DNA from: Salinibacterium sp. ZJ70 | GTDB lineage: Bacteria > Actinomycetota > Actinomycetes > Actinomycetales > Microbacteriaceae | Length of the DNA: 64,000 nt | NCBI RefSeq assembly: GCF_011751865.2 | Contig: NZ_CP061770.1 | Span: 186,001-250,000, forward strand | Reading direction: 5' to 3' | Shown here: positions 41,256 through 50,391 of the stretch, one piece after another | How positions within the stretch are numbered: position 1 is the stretch's first letter | How the letters are laid out: every line of letters starts with the position of its first letter | Program-made: the position numbers and the translations under genes | The notes under the pieces: model-generated | What the model was told of the DNA's origin: nothing | What the model saw: the letters and a program-made list of their open reading frames with translations, nothing else | The model's database searches: none

Positions 41256-41963
41256 GTGACCTCCCCCCGTCGTCTCGCCGCTGCCGTCGTCCTCGTCTGC
41301 ACTGCGCTGCTCACGGGGTGCACCTCGGATGCGGACACCGCCGTCGATCGCACGTCGGCACCCACACCCACCGCGGGGACCCTCCCTCCTGCCGAGATCG
41401 AGGCGATGCTGGCCGAACTGCTGCCCGCGGCCCCCGACGGGTTCGAGGTCGTCGACACCCTCGGTCTCGACACCCCGACGGTCGGCGCTGACTGGACGAG
41501 CGAGGACTATGACGCCAGCCGCATCGCGCGCGCCGCGCGCTCCTACGACAGCCCCGGTTGGTCCGGCCTCGCGCGGGGGCCTGGCTTCGTCTACGACGTC
41601 GAGATCATGGTGCTCTCGAGTGCCGATCGCGCCTCGCTGCTCATGACCGATCTCGCCTCCTCCGCGCGGACGCCGTTCGAGGAGACCGAGGAGGGTGTGC
41701 GTGTTGCATACAGCCCGCTCGCGGCGCCGAGTGGTCTGTGGCCGTTCGGCACCGTGGAGTACATGCGCGACGTCACCTGGCAGACGGGGGAGCGCGCATC
41801 CGGCCCCACCGCGTTCTACGCCGCAGGCCCCGTCGTGCTGATTGTGAGCTGGCTGGCGGTCCCCGAATCCGAGGACGCGGCGGCCGCGCACGTGGCCGAG
41901 TTCGCCCCGGCGCTCGTCGAGGCGGTCGCCGCTCTCCCGGATCGGCTGGAGCGGCCGCGCTGA
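41256..41963 (+). CDS. Putative secreted lipoprotein, unknown function
   Basis: 235 aa, GTG start. A signal peptide with lipobox LLTGC puts the lipidated Cys at residue 22, followed by a Thr/Pro/Ala-rich linker. The mature domain has several strands but no recognisable motif (WTSEDYDASRIARAARSYDSPGW, WPFGTVEYMRDVTWQ). Probably an extracytoplasmic lipoprotein. It has no operon partner; clpC upstream is terminated. Confidence 0.7.
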   Translation: MTSPRRLAAAVVLVCTALLTGCTSDADTAVDRTSAPTPTAGTLPPAEIEAMLAELLPAAPDGFEVVDTLGLDTPTVGADWTSEDYDASRIARAARSYDSPGWSGLARGPGFVYDVEIMVLSSADRASLLMTDLASSARTPFEETEEGVRVAYSPLAAPSGLWPFGTVEYMRDVTWQTGERASGPTAFYAAGPVVLIVSWLAVPESEDAAAAHVAEFAPALVEAVAALPDRLERPR

Positions 41964-41998
41964 ATCCGCGACGCATCCGCGCAGGGTTAGGGTGAGGC

Positions 41999-42505
41999 GT
42001 GACCGAGAAGTTCCGGGTGCGACGCGCCCGCACCGCCGATGTCCGTGGGATGCTGCAGCTCATCGAGCCGTATGTCGAGCGACGCATTCTGCTCGGCAAG
42101 GAGCGGGTCACGCTGTTCGAGGACATCCAGGAGTTCGTCGTCGCGGAGGCCCCCGACGGACGCCTCGTCGGGTGCGGCGCCCTGCACGTCATCTGGGAGG
42201 ATCTCGGTGAGATCCGCACGATCGCGGTCGACGACGACTGGCTGCGGCACGGCATCGGCCACGCGATCCTCGCCGAACTCGAGAAGAATGCGCGCGAGCT
42301 GGGGCTCACGCGCCTGTTCTGTCTCACGTTCGAGACCGACTTCTTCGGCCGTCACGGCTTCGAGCCGATCGGCGAGAAGGTCGTCGATCCGGAGGTGTAC
42401 GCCGAGCTCGTGCGCTCACCCGACGACGGCGTCGCCGAGTTCCTCGACCTCGCGCGCGTCAAGCAGAACACCCTCGGCAACACCCGCATGCTCAAGCTGC
42501 TCTGA
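41999..42505 (+). CDS. GNAT acetyltransferase, ArgA-like N-acetylglutamate synthase
   Basis: 168 aa, GTG start. The acetyl-CoA-binding motif A is IRTIAVDDDWLRHGIGHAIL (R/Q-x-x-G-x-G/A type), and FCLTFETDFFGRHGFEPIGE follows as in short amino-acid N-acetyltransferases. This single-domain architecture matches the actinobacterial ArgA type, which makes N-acetylglutamate for arginine synthesis without the kinase-like domain. No arginine genes are nearby, so the symbol is withheld. Confidence 0.75.
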   Translation: MTEKFRVRRARTADVRGMLQLIEPYVERRILLGKERVTLFEDIQEFVVAEAPDGRLVGCGALHVIWEDLGEIRTIAVDDDWLRHGIGHAILAELEKNARELGLTRLFCLTFETDFFGRHGFEPIGEKVVDPEVYAELVRSPDDGVAEFLDLARVKQNTLGNTRMLKLL

Positions 42506-42570
42506 GCGGGCCGTCGCCCTCCCGGCGCGTTATCCCAGGTGTCACGTACTCGGGGCTCTAGCCTGGCGAC

Positions 42571-43170
42571 ATGTCCAGCCAGTCGCCCGGGCGTCTGCCG
42601 GCGTCGGTGTACCGGCGGCGGAGGATCGTCGTCGGCCTTGCGGCGCTCGCCGTCGTCGCCGTCATCGTGCTGCTCATCTCGTCGCTCGTCCAGTCGCGCA
42701 GCGATGCGCGCGCCCCTGAGCCTGAGCCCACGGAACCGCCCGCGGCTCAGCAGACCTCGGATCCGACGGCTGCCTGCAACCCGGCGGTCATCGCGCTCAC
42801 CCCGAAGACCGACGCGGGAGAGTACCCGGACGGCACGCAGCCGCTCGTCTCGATGGAGATCGTGAACAACGGGGCCGTCGCGTGCACGCTCGATGTCGGA
42901 ACCGATGTGCAGCTGTACGAGATCGTCTCGGGCGACGACCCCATCTGGAACTCGCGGGACTGCCAGCGCGAGCCGGCGGCCGCGCAGATCGTGATCGAGC
43001 CGAACACACCCATCACGACCACGCCCTTCGCGTGGGACCGCACGCGCTCGTCGACCACCACGTGCGACGGCGAACGCCCCGAGGTCGCGGCGGGTGGTGC
43101 CACCTACCGACTCTCGGTGAGCCTCGGCGAGATCACCGCGGAATCCGACAAGGCGTTCCTGCTGTTCTAG
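42571..43170 (+). CDS. Membrane-anchored protein, unknown (DUF4232-like?)
   Basis: 199 aa. A basic start (RRRR at residues 15-18) and one helix (about 20-41) anchor the protein with the rest outside. A Pro/Glu linker precedes a beta-rich domain with cysteines at about 68, 107, 130 and 154 that could form disulfides. GAVACTLDVGTDVQLYEI recalls DUF4232 domains, but this is uncertain. Its stop overlaps the radA stop in a convergent pair. Confidence 0.65.
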   Translation: MSSQSPGRLPASVYRRRRIVVGLAALAVVAVIVLLISSLVQSRSDARAPEPEPTEPPAAQQTSDPTAACNPAVIALTPKTDAGEYPDGTQPLVSMEIVNNGAVACTLDVGTDVQLYEIVSGDDPIWNSRDCQREPAAAQIVIEPNTPITTTPFAWDRTRSSTTTCDGERPEVAAGGATYRLSVSLGEITAESDKAFLLF

Positions 43171-44516
43171 AACGCAGGTGCCGCGGCCGTGGCGTCGACC
43201 GCCGCTGAGAAGGCGAGCGATTCGGCGGTCTGGATGGATCCTGCGCCGTCGTCGACGATCGTGGTGTACCCGAGGCGGATGCCCTCCGCGCGTCGCTGCT
43301 TGCCGCCCGCGACCGGGCGCACCTCGCCGGCGAGGCTGATCTCTCCGATCGCGGCGAGGCGGCGCGGCAGCGGCACGTCCTTCGCGGCGCTAGCGATGGC
43401 GAGAGCGATCGCGAGGTCGGCGCCGGGCTCGGCCAGGCGGATGCCGCCCACCGTCGACACGTACACGTCGGCCTGCGACAGCCGGATGCGGCACCGCTTC
43501 TCGAGCACCGCGATGAGCATCGCGACGCGCGCCGCATCCACACCGCTCACGACGCGGCGCGGGTTGGGCGCGGTCGTGCCGACGACGAGCGCCTGCACCT
43601 CGACCGGCAGGGCGCGGCGACCCTCGAGCGTCACGGTGACGCACGTTCCGGGCACGGGCGTCGTCGAGCGCGACAGGAAGAGACCCGACGGATCCGGCAC
43701 CTCGGCGATGCCGTCGCCGGTCATCTCGAAACAGCCCGCCTCGTCTGTGGGGCCGAAGCGGTTCTTGAGCGCGCGCACGAAGCGCAGCGGCGTATGCCGG
43801 TCTCCCTCGAAGCTCAGCACGACATCCACGAGGTGCTCGAGCATCCGCGGCCCGGCGATCGAGCCGTCCTTCGTGACGTGGCCCACCAGCAGCAACGGGA
43901 GCGAGCGCTCCTTGGCGACGCGGATGAGGGTGCCAGCGACCTCGCGCACCTGCGCCGGCTGCCCGGGGGCGCCGTCGGTCTGCGCGGAGGCGACGGTCTG
44001 CACCGAGTCGACGATGAGCAGCTGCGGCTTCACGGCGTCGATCTGGCCGAGCACGGTCGCGAGGTCGGTCTCGGCGGCGAGGTAGAGCTCATCGTCGAGG
44101 GCGCCCGTGCGCTCCGCGCGGAGGCGCACCTGGCTCGCGGACTCCTCGCCCGAGACGTACAGCACCCGAAGCCCTCGGCGCGCGGCGCGCGCGGCCACCT
44201 CGAGCAGGAGCGTCGACTTGCCGACGCCCGGTTCACCCGAGATGAGGATCGCGGCGCCCGGCACCAGACCGCCTCCGAGCACGCGGTCGAACTCGCCGAT
44301 GCCGCTCGGGCGGTGCGCCGCGTCCTCGGCGATGTGGTCGGTGATGGGCCGCGCCATCCGCGTGGGCGAGACGGCGACCGCGGAGACCTTCGTGGTGGGC
44401 GCGCCGCGCTCGACGACCGATCCCCACTGCTGGCACTCGGGGCACCGGCCGAACCACTTGGCGCCCGTCCATCCGCATTCGGAGCATGCGAAGCCGGGAG
44501 TCACGGGGCGAGCCAT
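43167..44516 (-). CDS. radA: DNA repair protein RadA
   Basis: 449 aa from the ATG at 44516 (further upstream sequence is Arg/Ser-rich and not RadA-like). Zinc finger CSECGWTGAKWFGRCPECQQW at the N-terminus, RecA-like ATPase with Walker A GEPGVGKST, Walker B LLIVDSVQT, and the RadA-specific KNRFG motif. The C-terminal Lon-like domain contains VGGIRLAEPGADLA and LAGEVRPV. It processes recombination intermediates by branch migration. Complete. Confidence 0.96.
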   Translation of the reverse strand: MARPVTPGFACSECGWTGAKWFGRCPECQQWGSVVERGAPTTKVSAVAVSPTRMARPITDHIAEDAAHRPSGIGEFDRVLGGGLVPGAAILISGEPGVGKSTLLLEVAARAARRGLRVLYVSGEESASQVRLRAERTGALDDELYLAAETDLATVLGQIDAVKPQLLIVDSVQTVASAQTDGAPGQPAQVREVAGTLIRVAKERSLPLLLVGHVTKDGSIAGPRMLEHLVDVVLSFEGDRHTPLRFVRALKNRFGPTDEAGCFEMTGDGIAEVPDPSGLFLSRSTTPVPGTCVTVTLEGRRALPVEVQALVVGTTAPNPRRVVSGVDAARVAMLIAVLEKRCRIRLSQADVYVSTVGGIRLAEPGADLAIALAIASAAKDVPLPRRLAAIGEISLAGEVRPVAGGKQRRAEGIRLGYTTIVDDGAGSIQTAESLAFSAAVDATAAAPAF

Positions 44517-44601
44517 GAGGGCCAGCCTAGGCGGCACCTCCGACGCGCGGACGGATGCCGCACAGGCGGCGCCTGCCCGGGGGCGGTGAGAACAGCGGGC
44601 G

Positions 44602-44955
44602 TCAGCCGAGGAACTGCAGCGCGAGAGTGACGGAGGCGACCGCCGAGACGAACAGCGCCGTCCACGCGATTGCGAACGCGCGTCGATCGTCACGCCAGCG
44701 CAGCACGTCGCTGTACTGCTCCGGCGGGAGACCCTCGATGAGCTTCTTCGCTCCGATGAGGCTGTGGGAGCGCCCGAGCGGCGTGCCGTTGGAGTCGACC
44801 GCCTCGAAACCGCCTGCCGTGAACTCGACGCTGCCGAGGAACTCTCCGGTGAGGGTGCACGACCACAGCCCCTCGCTCACCGCGATCCATGCGGGAACAG
44901 CGGGAACCTCCGCCGTCTCGTCGACCATCGGGGGTGCTGCGAGTGTGATTGCCAT
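44602..44955 (-). CDS. Small C-terminally anchored membrane protein, unknown
   Basis: 117 aa. Upstream of the ATG is CAGGAGAGGACAGGAACC, a strong ribosome site. The N-terminal 85 residues are soluble (SLIGAKKLIEGLPPEQYSDV near 65-85) and the last 30 form one hydrophobic helix, so it is tail-anchored. No known domain. It is 85 bases upstream of radA on the same strand and may be co-transcribed with it. The 183 bases between its start and 45139 hold no further gene. Confidence 0.7.
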   Translation of the reverse strand: MAITLAAPPMVDETAEVPAVPAWIAVSEGLWSCTLTGEFLGSVEFTAGGFEAVDSNGTPLGRSHSLIGAKKLIEGLPPEQYSDVLRWRDDRRAFAIAWTALFVSAVASVTLALQFLG

Positions 44956-45138
44956 GGTTCCTGTCCTCTCCTGCTGAGGGCCGGTCGGTTCTGCTTCGAG
45001 CCGTTGTCAACATCGTGGCCCCCACGCGGGGGGTTGTCGAATCACAGGCGGGGGCTTGCGTGCCACGCCGACCGGTGGTAGCTCAGCAGGTTTCGTTCAG
45101 GTGCTGACAGCGCGCATCGCTCGGAGTACCCTCGCTCC

Positions 45139-45534
45139 ATGGCTGCGCCGTCCCCCTATCTCGCCCTCCCCGGAACTGCGCGCGAGGCGCTCACGCTCTA
45201 CCACTCGGCATTCGGAGGTGAGCTGCGGCTGCACAGCTACGCCGACTTCGGGCGCGAGGATGGTCCAGGCGACGCCGTCGCCCACGGCGAACTGGTGGGC
45301 CCCGTGACGCTCTTCGCATCCGATGCCCCTGTGGGCGAGCCGACGCTCGACGTGTCGGGTCTCATGCTCTCGCTCCTCGGCGCGGCAGAGCCGGACGTGC
45401 TCACCTCATGGTTCGCGGCCCTCGCCGACGGCGGCGAGGTGCTCTCGCCGCTCGAGCCCCGCCCGTGGGGCGATCACGACGGCGTCGTGCGCGACCGGTT
45501 CGGGCTCAGCTGGCTCATCGGATACCGGGGCTGA
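45139..45534 (+). CDS. VOC-family (PhnB/glyoxalase-like) protein
   Basis: 131 aa. It begins SPYLALPGTAREALTLYHSAFGGEL, the usual start of PhnB-type VOC proteins, and has GELVGPVTLFASDAPVG and LSPLEPRPWGDHDGVVRDRFGLSWLI. Metal-ligand positions are only partly conserved, so enzymatic activity is unproven. It is four bases upstream of the DUF4287 gene. Confidence 0.85.
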   Translation: MAAPSPYLALPGTAREALTLYHSAFGGELRLHSYADFGREDGPGDAVAHGELVGPVTLFASDAPVGEPTLDVSGLMLSLLGAAEPDVLTSWFAALADGGEVLSPLEPRPWGDHDGVVRDRFGLSWLIGYRG

Positions 45535-45538
45535 TCGG

Positions 45539-45829
45539 ATGTCGTTCCAGGCCTACCTCGACGCCATCGAGACCCGGACGGGGCTCACCCCACGACAGCT
45601 CATCGACGTCGCCGAACGGCGCGGGTACGCCGCCCCCGAGGTGAAGGCGAAGGTCATCCTGGAATGGCTGAGGACCGAGTACGACCTGGGGCGCGGCCAC
45701 GGGATGGCGCTCGTGCACGTCATCAAGAACGGGCCGACCGCGCCCGCCACGCACGTGCGGTCGGGCACGTCGCACAGCGACCCGTCGGAGACCCTGTGGC
45801 TCGACGGCAAGGACTCCAAGCCCGCGTGA
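45539..45829 (+). CDS. DUF4287-domain protein
   Basis: 96 aa from the ATG at 45539. FQAYLDAIETRTGLTPRQLI and VKAKVILEWLRTEYDLGRGHGMALVHVI form a helical domain seen in DUF4287 proteins. No catalytic residue identified. It follows the VOC gene at a four-base distance, implying co-expression, and converges on rlmC. Confidence 0.8.
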   Translation: MSFQAYLDAIETRTGLTPRQLIDVAERRGYAAPEVKAKVILEWLRTEYDLGRGHGMALVHVIKNGPTAPATHVRSGTSHSDPSETLWLDGKDSKPA

Positions 45830-45841
45830 GGCGGGGCTCGA

Positions 45842-46960
45842 TCAGGTGCGCGTGAGCAGCACCATCACCTCGTAGTGGGTGGTCTGCGGGAACATGTCGA
45901 AGAGCCGGATGCGCCGCGGACGGAACCCCGGCATCGCCGCGAGGTCACGAGCGAGGGACTCGGCGTTGCAGCTCGAATAGACGATCGCACGCGCATCCGA
46001 ATCGTTCAGCACCGCGCACAGCTCCGCGCCGAGACCCCGCCGCGGCGGGTTCACGATGACCACCTCGGGGGCGCGCTCCGCCGTCATCCGCGTCGCATCG
46101 CCCACCTCGAAAGCGACGTCGACGAGGCCGGCTTCCGCGGCCGAGAGGCGTGCGCTCTCGACGGCCGGGGCGCTTGACTCGATGCCGAGCACGGCGCGAC
46201 CGGGTGCGGCCACGTGCAGGGCGAACCCGCCCACGCCGCAGTAGAGATCCCACACGGATGCGGGGTCGAGCTCATCCACCCACGCGCGCGCCTGACGGTA
46301 GAGACCCGCCGCGATCGCCGTGTTGGTCTGGAAGAAGCCGCCTGGCCGCAGATGCAGCACGATGTCGTCGAGGCGCATCGCGAGCGACTCGTCGGCCGTC
46401 AGCAGCAGCTCCTCGTCACCCTCGACGACGGCCTTGTGCTCCGGCAGCAGGTTCACCGAGACGACCGCGAGCTGCGGCAGCTGCTCGAGCAGCCACGGCA
46501 GGTGCTTGCGGATGCGCCCCACGGGTTCGGTCGAGCGCAGCACGAATCGCAGCATGAGGCGGCCGTCGGGGGACTCGGTGAGCAGCACGTTCTTGAGCTC
46601 GCCGCGGCGGGCCGGGATGTCGTACGGGGTGAGCGTCGCGCGCGTGATGAACGCGCTGATCGCGGGGAAGGCCGCGCGCAGTCCGATCGCGAGCACTCCG
46701 CACGCCTGCAGGTCGACGCCGCGCTGGGCGGCATCCAGGATGCCGAGCGTGGGTGCCTCGACCGAGCCGCCGACGACCATCTTGGCCTTGTTGCGGAAGG
46801 CCTCAGGCTGGCTCGCGGCGGGCGGCATCCACTCGGCATCCGCCCAGGGCGCGAGCAGCAGCTCGGCGTTCGCCACCTTGCCCGCGAGCTGCGCGTCGTA
46901 GGCCACGCCCATGAGGGTGCACGAACGGCACACCCCGGCATCGAAATACGCGCACTGCAC
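45842..46960 (-). CDS. rlmC: 23S rRNA (uracil-C5)-methyltransferase RlmC
   Basis: 372 aa from the GTG at 46960. The first residues carry the iron-sulfur Cys set (CAYFDAGVCRSC, with a further Cys near residue 80, ACGV). The methyltransferase core has DLYCGVGGFALHVA, VNPPRRGLG and YSSCNAESLARDL with nucleophile Cys331. Length fits RlmC (about 375) better than RlmD, which is longer with a TRAM domain. It methylates U747 (E. coli numbering) of 23S rRNA. Confidence 0.87.
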   Translation of the reverse strand: MQCAYFDAGVCRSCTLMGVAYDAQLAGKVANAELLLAPWADAEWMPPAASQPEAFRNKAKMVVGGSVEAPTLGILDAAQRGVDLQACGVLAIGLRAAFPAISAFITRATLTPYDIPARRGELKNVLLTESPDGRLMLRFVLRSTEPVGRIRKHLPWLLEQLPQLAVVSVNLLPEHKAVVEGDEELLLTADESLAMRLDDIVLHLRPGGFFQTNTAIAAGLYRQARAWVDELDPASVWDLYCGVGGFALHVAAPGRAVLGIESSAPAVESARLSAAEAGLVDVAFEVGDATRMTAERAPEVVIVNPPRRGLGAELCAVLNDSDARAIVYSSCNAESLARDLAAMPGFRPRRIRLFDMFPQTTHYEVMVLLTRT

Positions 46961-46998
46961 CCCGCCACGATACGTGGAACCGGCTCCACGCCGCCCGA

Positions 46999-49494
46999 TC
47001 AGGCGTGGTGGCGACGCTCGAGGGCGGCGCCCTCCACATCCACATTCGGGAGGATGCGGTCGAGCCAGCGCGGGATCCACCAGGCCGAGCGCCCCAGCAG
47101 GTGCATCACCGCGGGCATCAGCAGCATGCGCACGACGAAGGCGTCGAGCAGCACGCCGAACGCGAGACCGAAGCCGAGCTGACGGATGATCACCGCCTCG
47201 GAGAAGATGAAGCCGCCGAACACCGACACCATGATGAGCCCCGCCGCGAGCACCACCGAGCGCCCCGCGCGGTAGCCGCGGGCGACGGCCACGCGGGCGG
47301 GCGCCCCGTGCACGTACGCCTCGCGCATGCCGGTCGCGAGGAACAGCTGGTAGTCCATCGCGAGGCCGAACAGGATGCCCACGATGATCACGGGCAGGAA
47401 GCTCAGGATGGGGCCCGTCGTCGTGATGGTGAACAGGCTCGACGCCCACCCGAGCTGGAACACCGCGGTGAGCCCGCCGAATGTCGCCAGCAGCGACAGG
47501 ATGAACCCGGTCGTGGCGATGAGCGGCACGAGGATCGAGCGGAACACCGCGATCATGATGATGAGCGAGAGGCCCACGACGACCAGCAGGTAGAGCGGCA
47601 GCACGTCGGCGAGGTTGGCCGAGATGTCGATGTTGATCGCCGCCTGGCCGGCGACGCCGAGCTCGATGCCGTCGTCGATCGGGGGGAGCTCCCGCAGCTC
47701 GTGCACGATGCGCTCAGTGGACTCCGAGTTCGGGCCTTCGCTCGGAATCACCTGGAATGCCGTGAGGCGGTTGTCGGCGGAGACATCGACGGGGGCGACA
47801 GCGGTGACGCCGTCGACGTCCGCGATCTCGCGCGCGATGCGCGCCTGCAGCGCGACGACCTCGTCATCGGTGGCGCCTGCGGGCAGTGTGGCGGTGACGA
47901 GCAGCGGGCTCGTGGAGCCTGCGCCGAACGCCTCCTCGGTGAGTTCGAACGCGCGAGCGGTGGTGGAGCCTTCGGGCTCGACGGACCCGTCGGGGAGCCC
48001 CAGGCGCATGCCCGTCGCGGGGAGCGCGAGGATCAGCAGGCCGGCGACGGCGACCACGATCGTCACGATCGCCCGCAGCGTGCTCATGGGGCGCGCGCTG
48101 TTCTCGGGGTGGTCGACGGGGCCCTCGGCGAGCTGTCGGCGGCCTCGGCGCCCGAGCACCTTCTCGCCCGAGAGGCCCAGCAGCGCCGGCACGAGCGTCA
48201 CCGCGATGAGCACCGCGATGGCGACGCAGAACGCGCCCACCGCGCCCATGAGTCCGAGGAACGGGATGCCGGTGACGGCGAGTGCGAGCAGGGCGATGAC
48301 GACCGTCGACCCGGCGAAGACGACCGCCGTGCCCGCGGTGCCGTTCGCGAGCCCGATCGATTCACGCACCTCGGCCCCCGAGAGCAGCTGCTTGCGGTGC
48401 CGGTTGACGATGAAGAGCGCATAGTCGATGCCGACGGCGAGGCCGAGCATGACGCCCAGCACGGGCGTCACGGACGCCATCTGCACAACGCCCGAGAGAG
48501 ACAGGGACGCGAGCACGCCCACCCCGACGCCGGTGAGGGCGGTGATGATGGGGAAGGTCGCGGCGAGCAGCGAACCGAGCATCACGATGAGCACGATCGC
48601 CGCGATGAGCAGTCCGATCGCCTCGCCGATGCCGAAGATCTGCGGGATGCCCTGGGCGATCTCGGTGGAGAACGACACCTCGACACCGGGGATGTCGGCG
48701 TCGGTGAAGTAGTCGATGAGGGAGTTGCGCGCCTCGTCGGAGAGCTCGAGGCGGGTGTCGGTGAAGACGACGTTCGCGACGGCTGTCGCGCCGTCCTCTG
48801 ACACGAAGCGGACGCCCTCGGAGTAGCCGAGGAGTTCGGCACCCTGCTCGAGAAGCGCAGCCTGGGCGTCGACTTCGGCGCGGTTCTCGTCGAGCTCGGT
48901 CTGTCCCGCGGTGAGCTCGGCGCGGCTGGCGTCGAGCTGGGCCTGCTGCGCGCCCAGCTGCGCGTCGATGGCGGTGGCGGGCAGGCCTGCGGCGTCCAGC
49001 TGCGCGCGGGCGGCGTCGAGCTGCTGCTGTCCGGCGTCGAGCTGTGCGCGCCCGGCGTCGAGCTGCTGCTGTGCGGCATCCAGCTGGCCGCGAGCGTCGG
49101 CGATCTGTGTGCGCCCTGCCTCGAGCTGCGCCAGCTGGTCGGCGCGCTGCTGCTCCGCGTCGAACGGTCCCACGGCGCGCGCGATGTCGGGAAGGTTCTC
49201 GGCGCCCGCGACGAGATCCTCGATCGCCGCGCGCTGCTCATCCGTGAACGGGGCGTCGTCGTCGGTGTGGAAGACGATCGTGCCGGCGGCGCCACTGGTG
49301 TCGGGAAGCTCGCGCTGCAGCTCGTCGATGACCTCCGCCGATGCGGTGCCGGGGATGTCGAAGTTGTTGGTGAGCCCCGCCGAGAACAGCGCGAACGCAC
49401 CGCCCGCGAGCGCCAGGATCAGCACCCACGCGCCGAGCACCCAGCCTGCACGGCGAGCGGCGGCCTTCCCCAGTCGGTACAGCAGCTCAGCCAC
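46999..49494 (-). CDS. MMPL/RND family membrane transporter
   Basis: 831 aa from the GTG at 49494, which has AGGAG immediately before it. About twelve membrane helices arranged as one plus five, twice. GLAVGIDYALFIVNRHR and GLAMDYQLFLATGMREA are the MMPL motifs holding the proton-relay Asp-Tyr pairs. The first extracellular loop (about residues 115-205) contains coiled coil with five exact-phase heptads of the AQLDAAQ/QQLDAGR type. MMPL proteins export lipids, siderophores or drugs in actinobacteria. No partner gene is obvious. Confidence 0.9.
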   Translation of the reverse strand: MAELLYRLGKAAARRAGWVLGAWVLILALAGGAFALFSAGLTNNFDIPGTASAEVIDELQRELPDTSGAAGTIVFHTDDDAPFTDEQRAAIEDLVAGAENLPDIARAVGPFDAEQQRADQLAQLEAGRTQIADARGQLDAAQQQLDAGRAQLDAGQQQLDAARAQLDAAGLPATAIDAQLGAQQAQLDASRAELTAGQTELDENRAEVDAQAALLEQGAELLGYSEGVRFVSEDGATAVANVVFTDTRLELSDEARNSLIDYFTDADIPGVEVSFSTEIAQGIPQIFGIGEAIGLLIAAIVLIVMLGSLLAATFPIITALTGVGVGVLASLSLSGVVQMASVTPVLGVMLGLAVGIDYALFIVNRHRKQLLSGAEVRESIGLANGTAGTAVVFAGSTVVIALLALAVTGIPFLGLMGAVGAFCVAIAVLIAVTLVPALLGLSGEKVLGRRGRRQLAEGPVDHPENSARPMSTLRAIVTIVVAVAGLLILALPATGMRLGLPDGSVEPEGSTTARAFELTEEAFGAGSTSPLLVTATLPAGATDDEVVALQARIAREIADVDGVTAVAPVDVSADNRLTAFQVIPSEGPNSESTERIVHELRELPPIDDGIELGVAGQAAINIDISANLADVLPLYLLVVVGLSLIIMIAVFRSILVPLIATTGFILSLLATFGGLTAVFQLGWASSLFTITTTGPILSFLPVIIVGILFGLAMDYQLFLATGMREAYVHGAPARVAVARGYRAGRSVVLAAGLIMVSVFGGFIFSEAVIIRQLGFGLAFGVLLDAFVVRMLLMPAVMHLLGRSAWWIPRWLDRILPNVDVEGAALERRHHA
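48991..49095. repeat. Five 21-bp tandem units encoding a heptad coiled coil
   Basis: Units beginning GGCGTCCAGCTG or GGCGTCGAGCTG start at exactly 48991, 49012, 49033, 49054 and 49075. On the minus strand they encode AQLDAAx/QQLDAGx heptads in the first extracellular loop of the MMPL protein. The strict 21-base spacing points to expansion by slippage. Confidence 0.8.
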
Positions 49495-49590
49495 GTCTCC
49501 TCGTTCCCCGCTCGATTCAGACCAGCATCCAGCATCACGGCTGGCAGGCCCTGGGAGTTCACCCGGGAGTTCGCGATAGGGTGCACCGCC

Positions 49591-50361
49591 ATGAGCACAC
49601 GCGACAAGGCACTCGAACTGAAGGCGCTGCATCAGGCTCCCGAGATCCTGCAGGTGGTGAACGTGTGGGATGCGGTGAGCGCGAAGGTCGTCGCGGGTCT
49701 CCGCGAGACGAAGGCCATCGCCACGGCCGGTCATTCGATCGCGGCGATGTACGGCTACGCCGACGGCGAGATGCCGTTCGAGCTGGCGCTGCAGGGGGCG
49801 AAGACGATCGCCGAGGCGGTTTCGCTTCCCGTGTCGGCCGACCTCGATGACGGCTACGCGGATCCGGCCGAGACAACGCGCCGCGCGATCGGAGCGGGCA
49901 TCGTGGGTGCGAACGTGGAGGACCGGCTGCGCCCTCTCACGGAGTCGGCGGATCGGGTGCGTGCGATCATGCGCACCGCCGAGAGCGAAGGAATCGAGTT
50001 CCAGCTGAATGCCCGTACGGATGCGATCGTGCGCGCGAAGAACCGCCCGATGGAGGAGAGCATCGCCGACGCGATCGAGCGCGGACGCGCCTTCCTCGAT
50101 GAGGGCGCGGCGCTCGTGTTCGTTCCGGGGGCGCTCACCCGGGAGCAGATCGAGCCGCTCGTCGAGGGCCTCGGATGGGGGAAGCTGTCGGTCATCGGGC
50201 TGCCGGGTGCACTCACGGCGCTCGAGTATCAGGAGCTCGGCGTCGCCCGCATCTCCTATGGTCCGCTGACGCAGCGGGTCGCGCTGCGGGCGCTCGAGAA
50301 CCTCGCTTCGACGCTGTACCACGGGGGCGTCATCCCCGAGGACACCCCCGCTCTCAACTGA
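49591..50361 (+). CDS. Isocitrate lyase/PEP mutase-family protein
   Basis: 256 aa. The TIM-barrel signature includes VVNVWDAVSAKVV, TAGHSIAAMYGYADG, SADLDDGYADPAETTR with the metal-binding Asp pair, VGANVEDRL and NARTDAIVRAK. The typical KKCGH-type catalytic Cys of isocitrate lyase is absent, so it may be an oxaloacetate decarboxylase, carboxyvinyl-phosphonate mutase or lyase of unknown substrate. It is divergent from the MMPL gene and is not in an operon. Confidence 0.87.
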   Translation: MSTRDKALELKALHQAPEILQVVNVWDAVSAKVVAGLRETKAIATAGHSIAAMYGYADGEMPFELALQGAKTIAEAVSLPVSADLDDGYADPAETTRRAIGAGIVGANVEDRLRPLTESADRVRAIMRTAESEGIEFQLNARTDAIVRAKNRPMEESIADAIERGRAFLDEGAALVFVPGALTREQIEPLVEGLGWGKLSVIGLPGALTALEYQELGVARISYGPLTQRVALRALENLASTLYHGGVIPEDTPALN

Positions 50362-50391
50362 GCGCGGGGCGGCTCAGCTGAGGGTGGCGGC

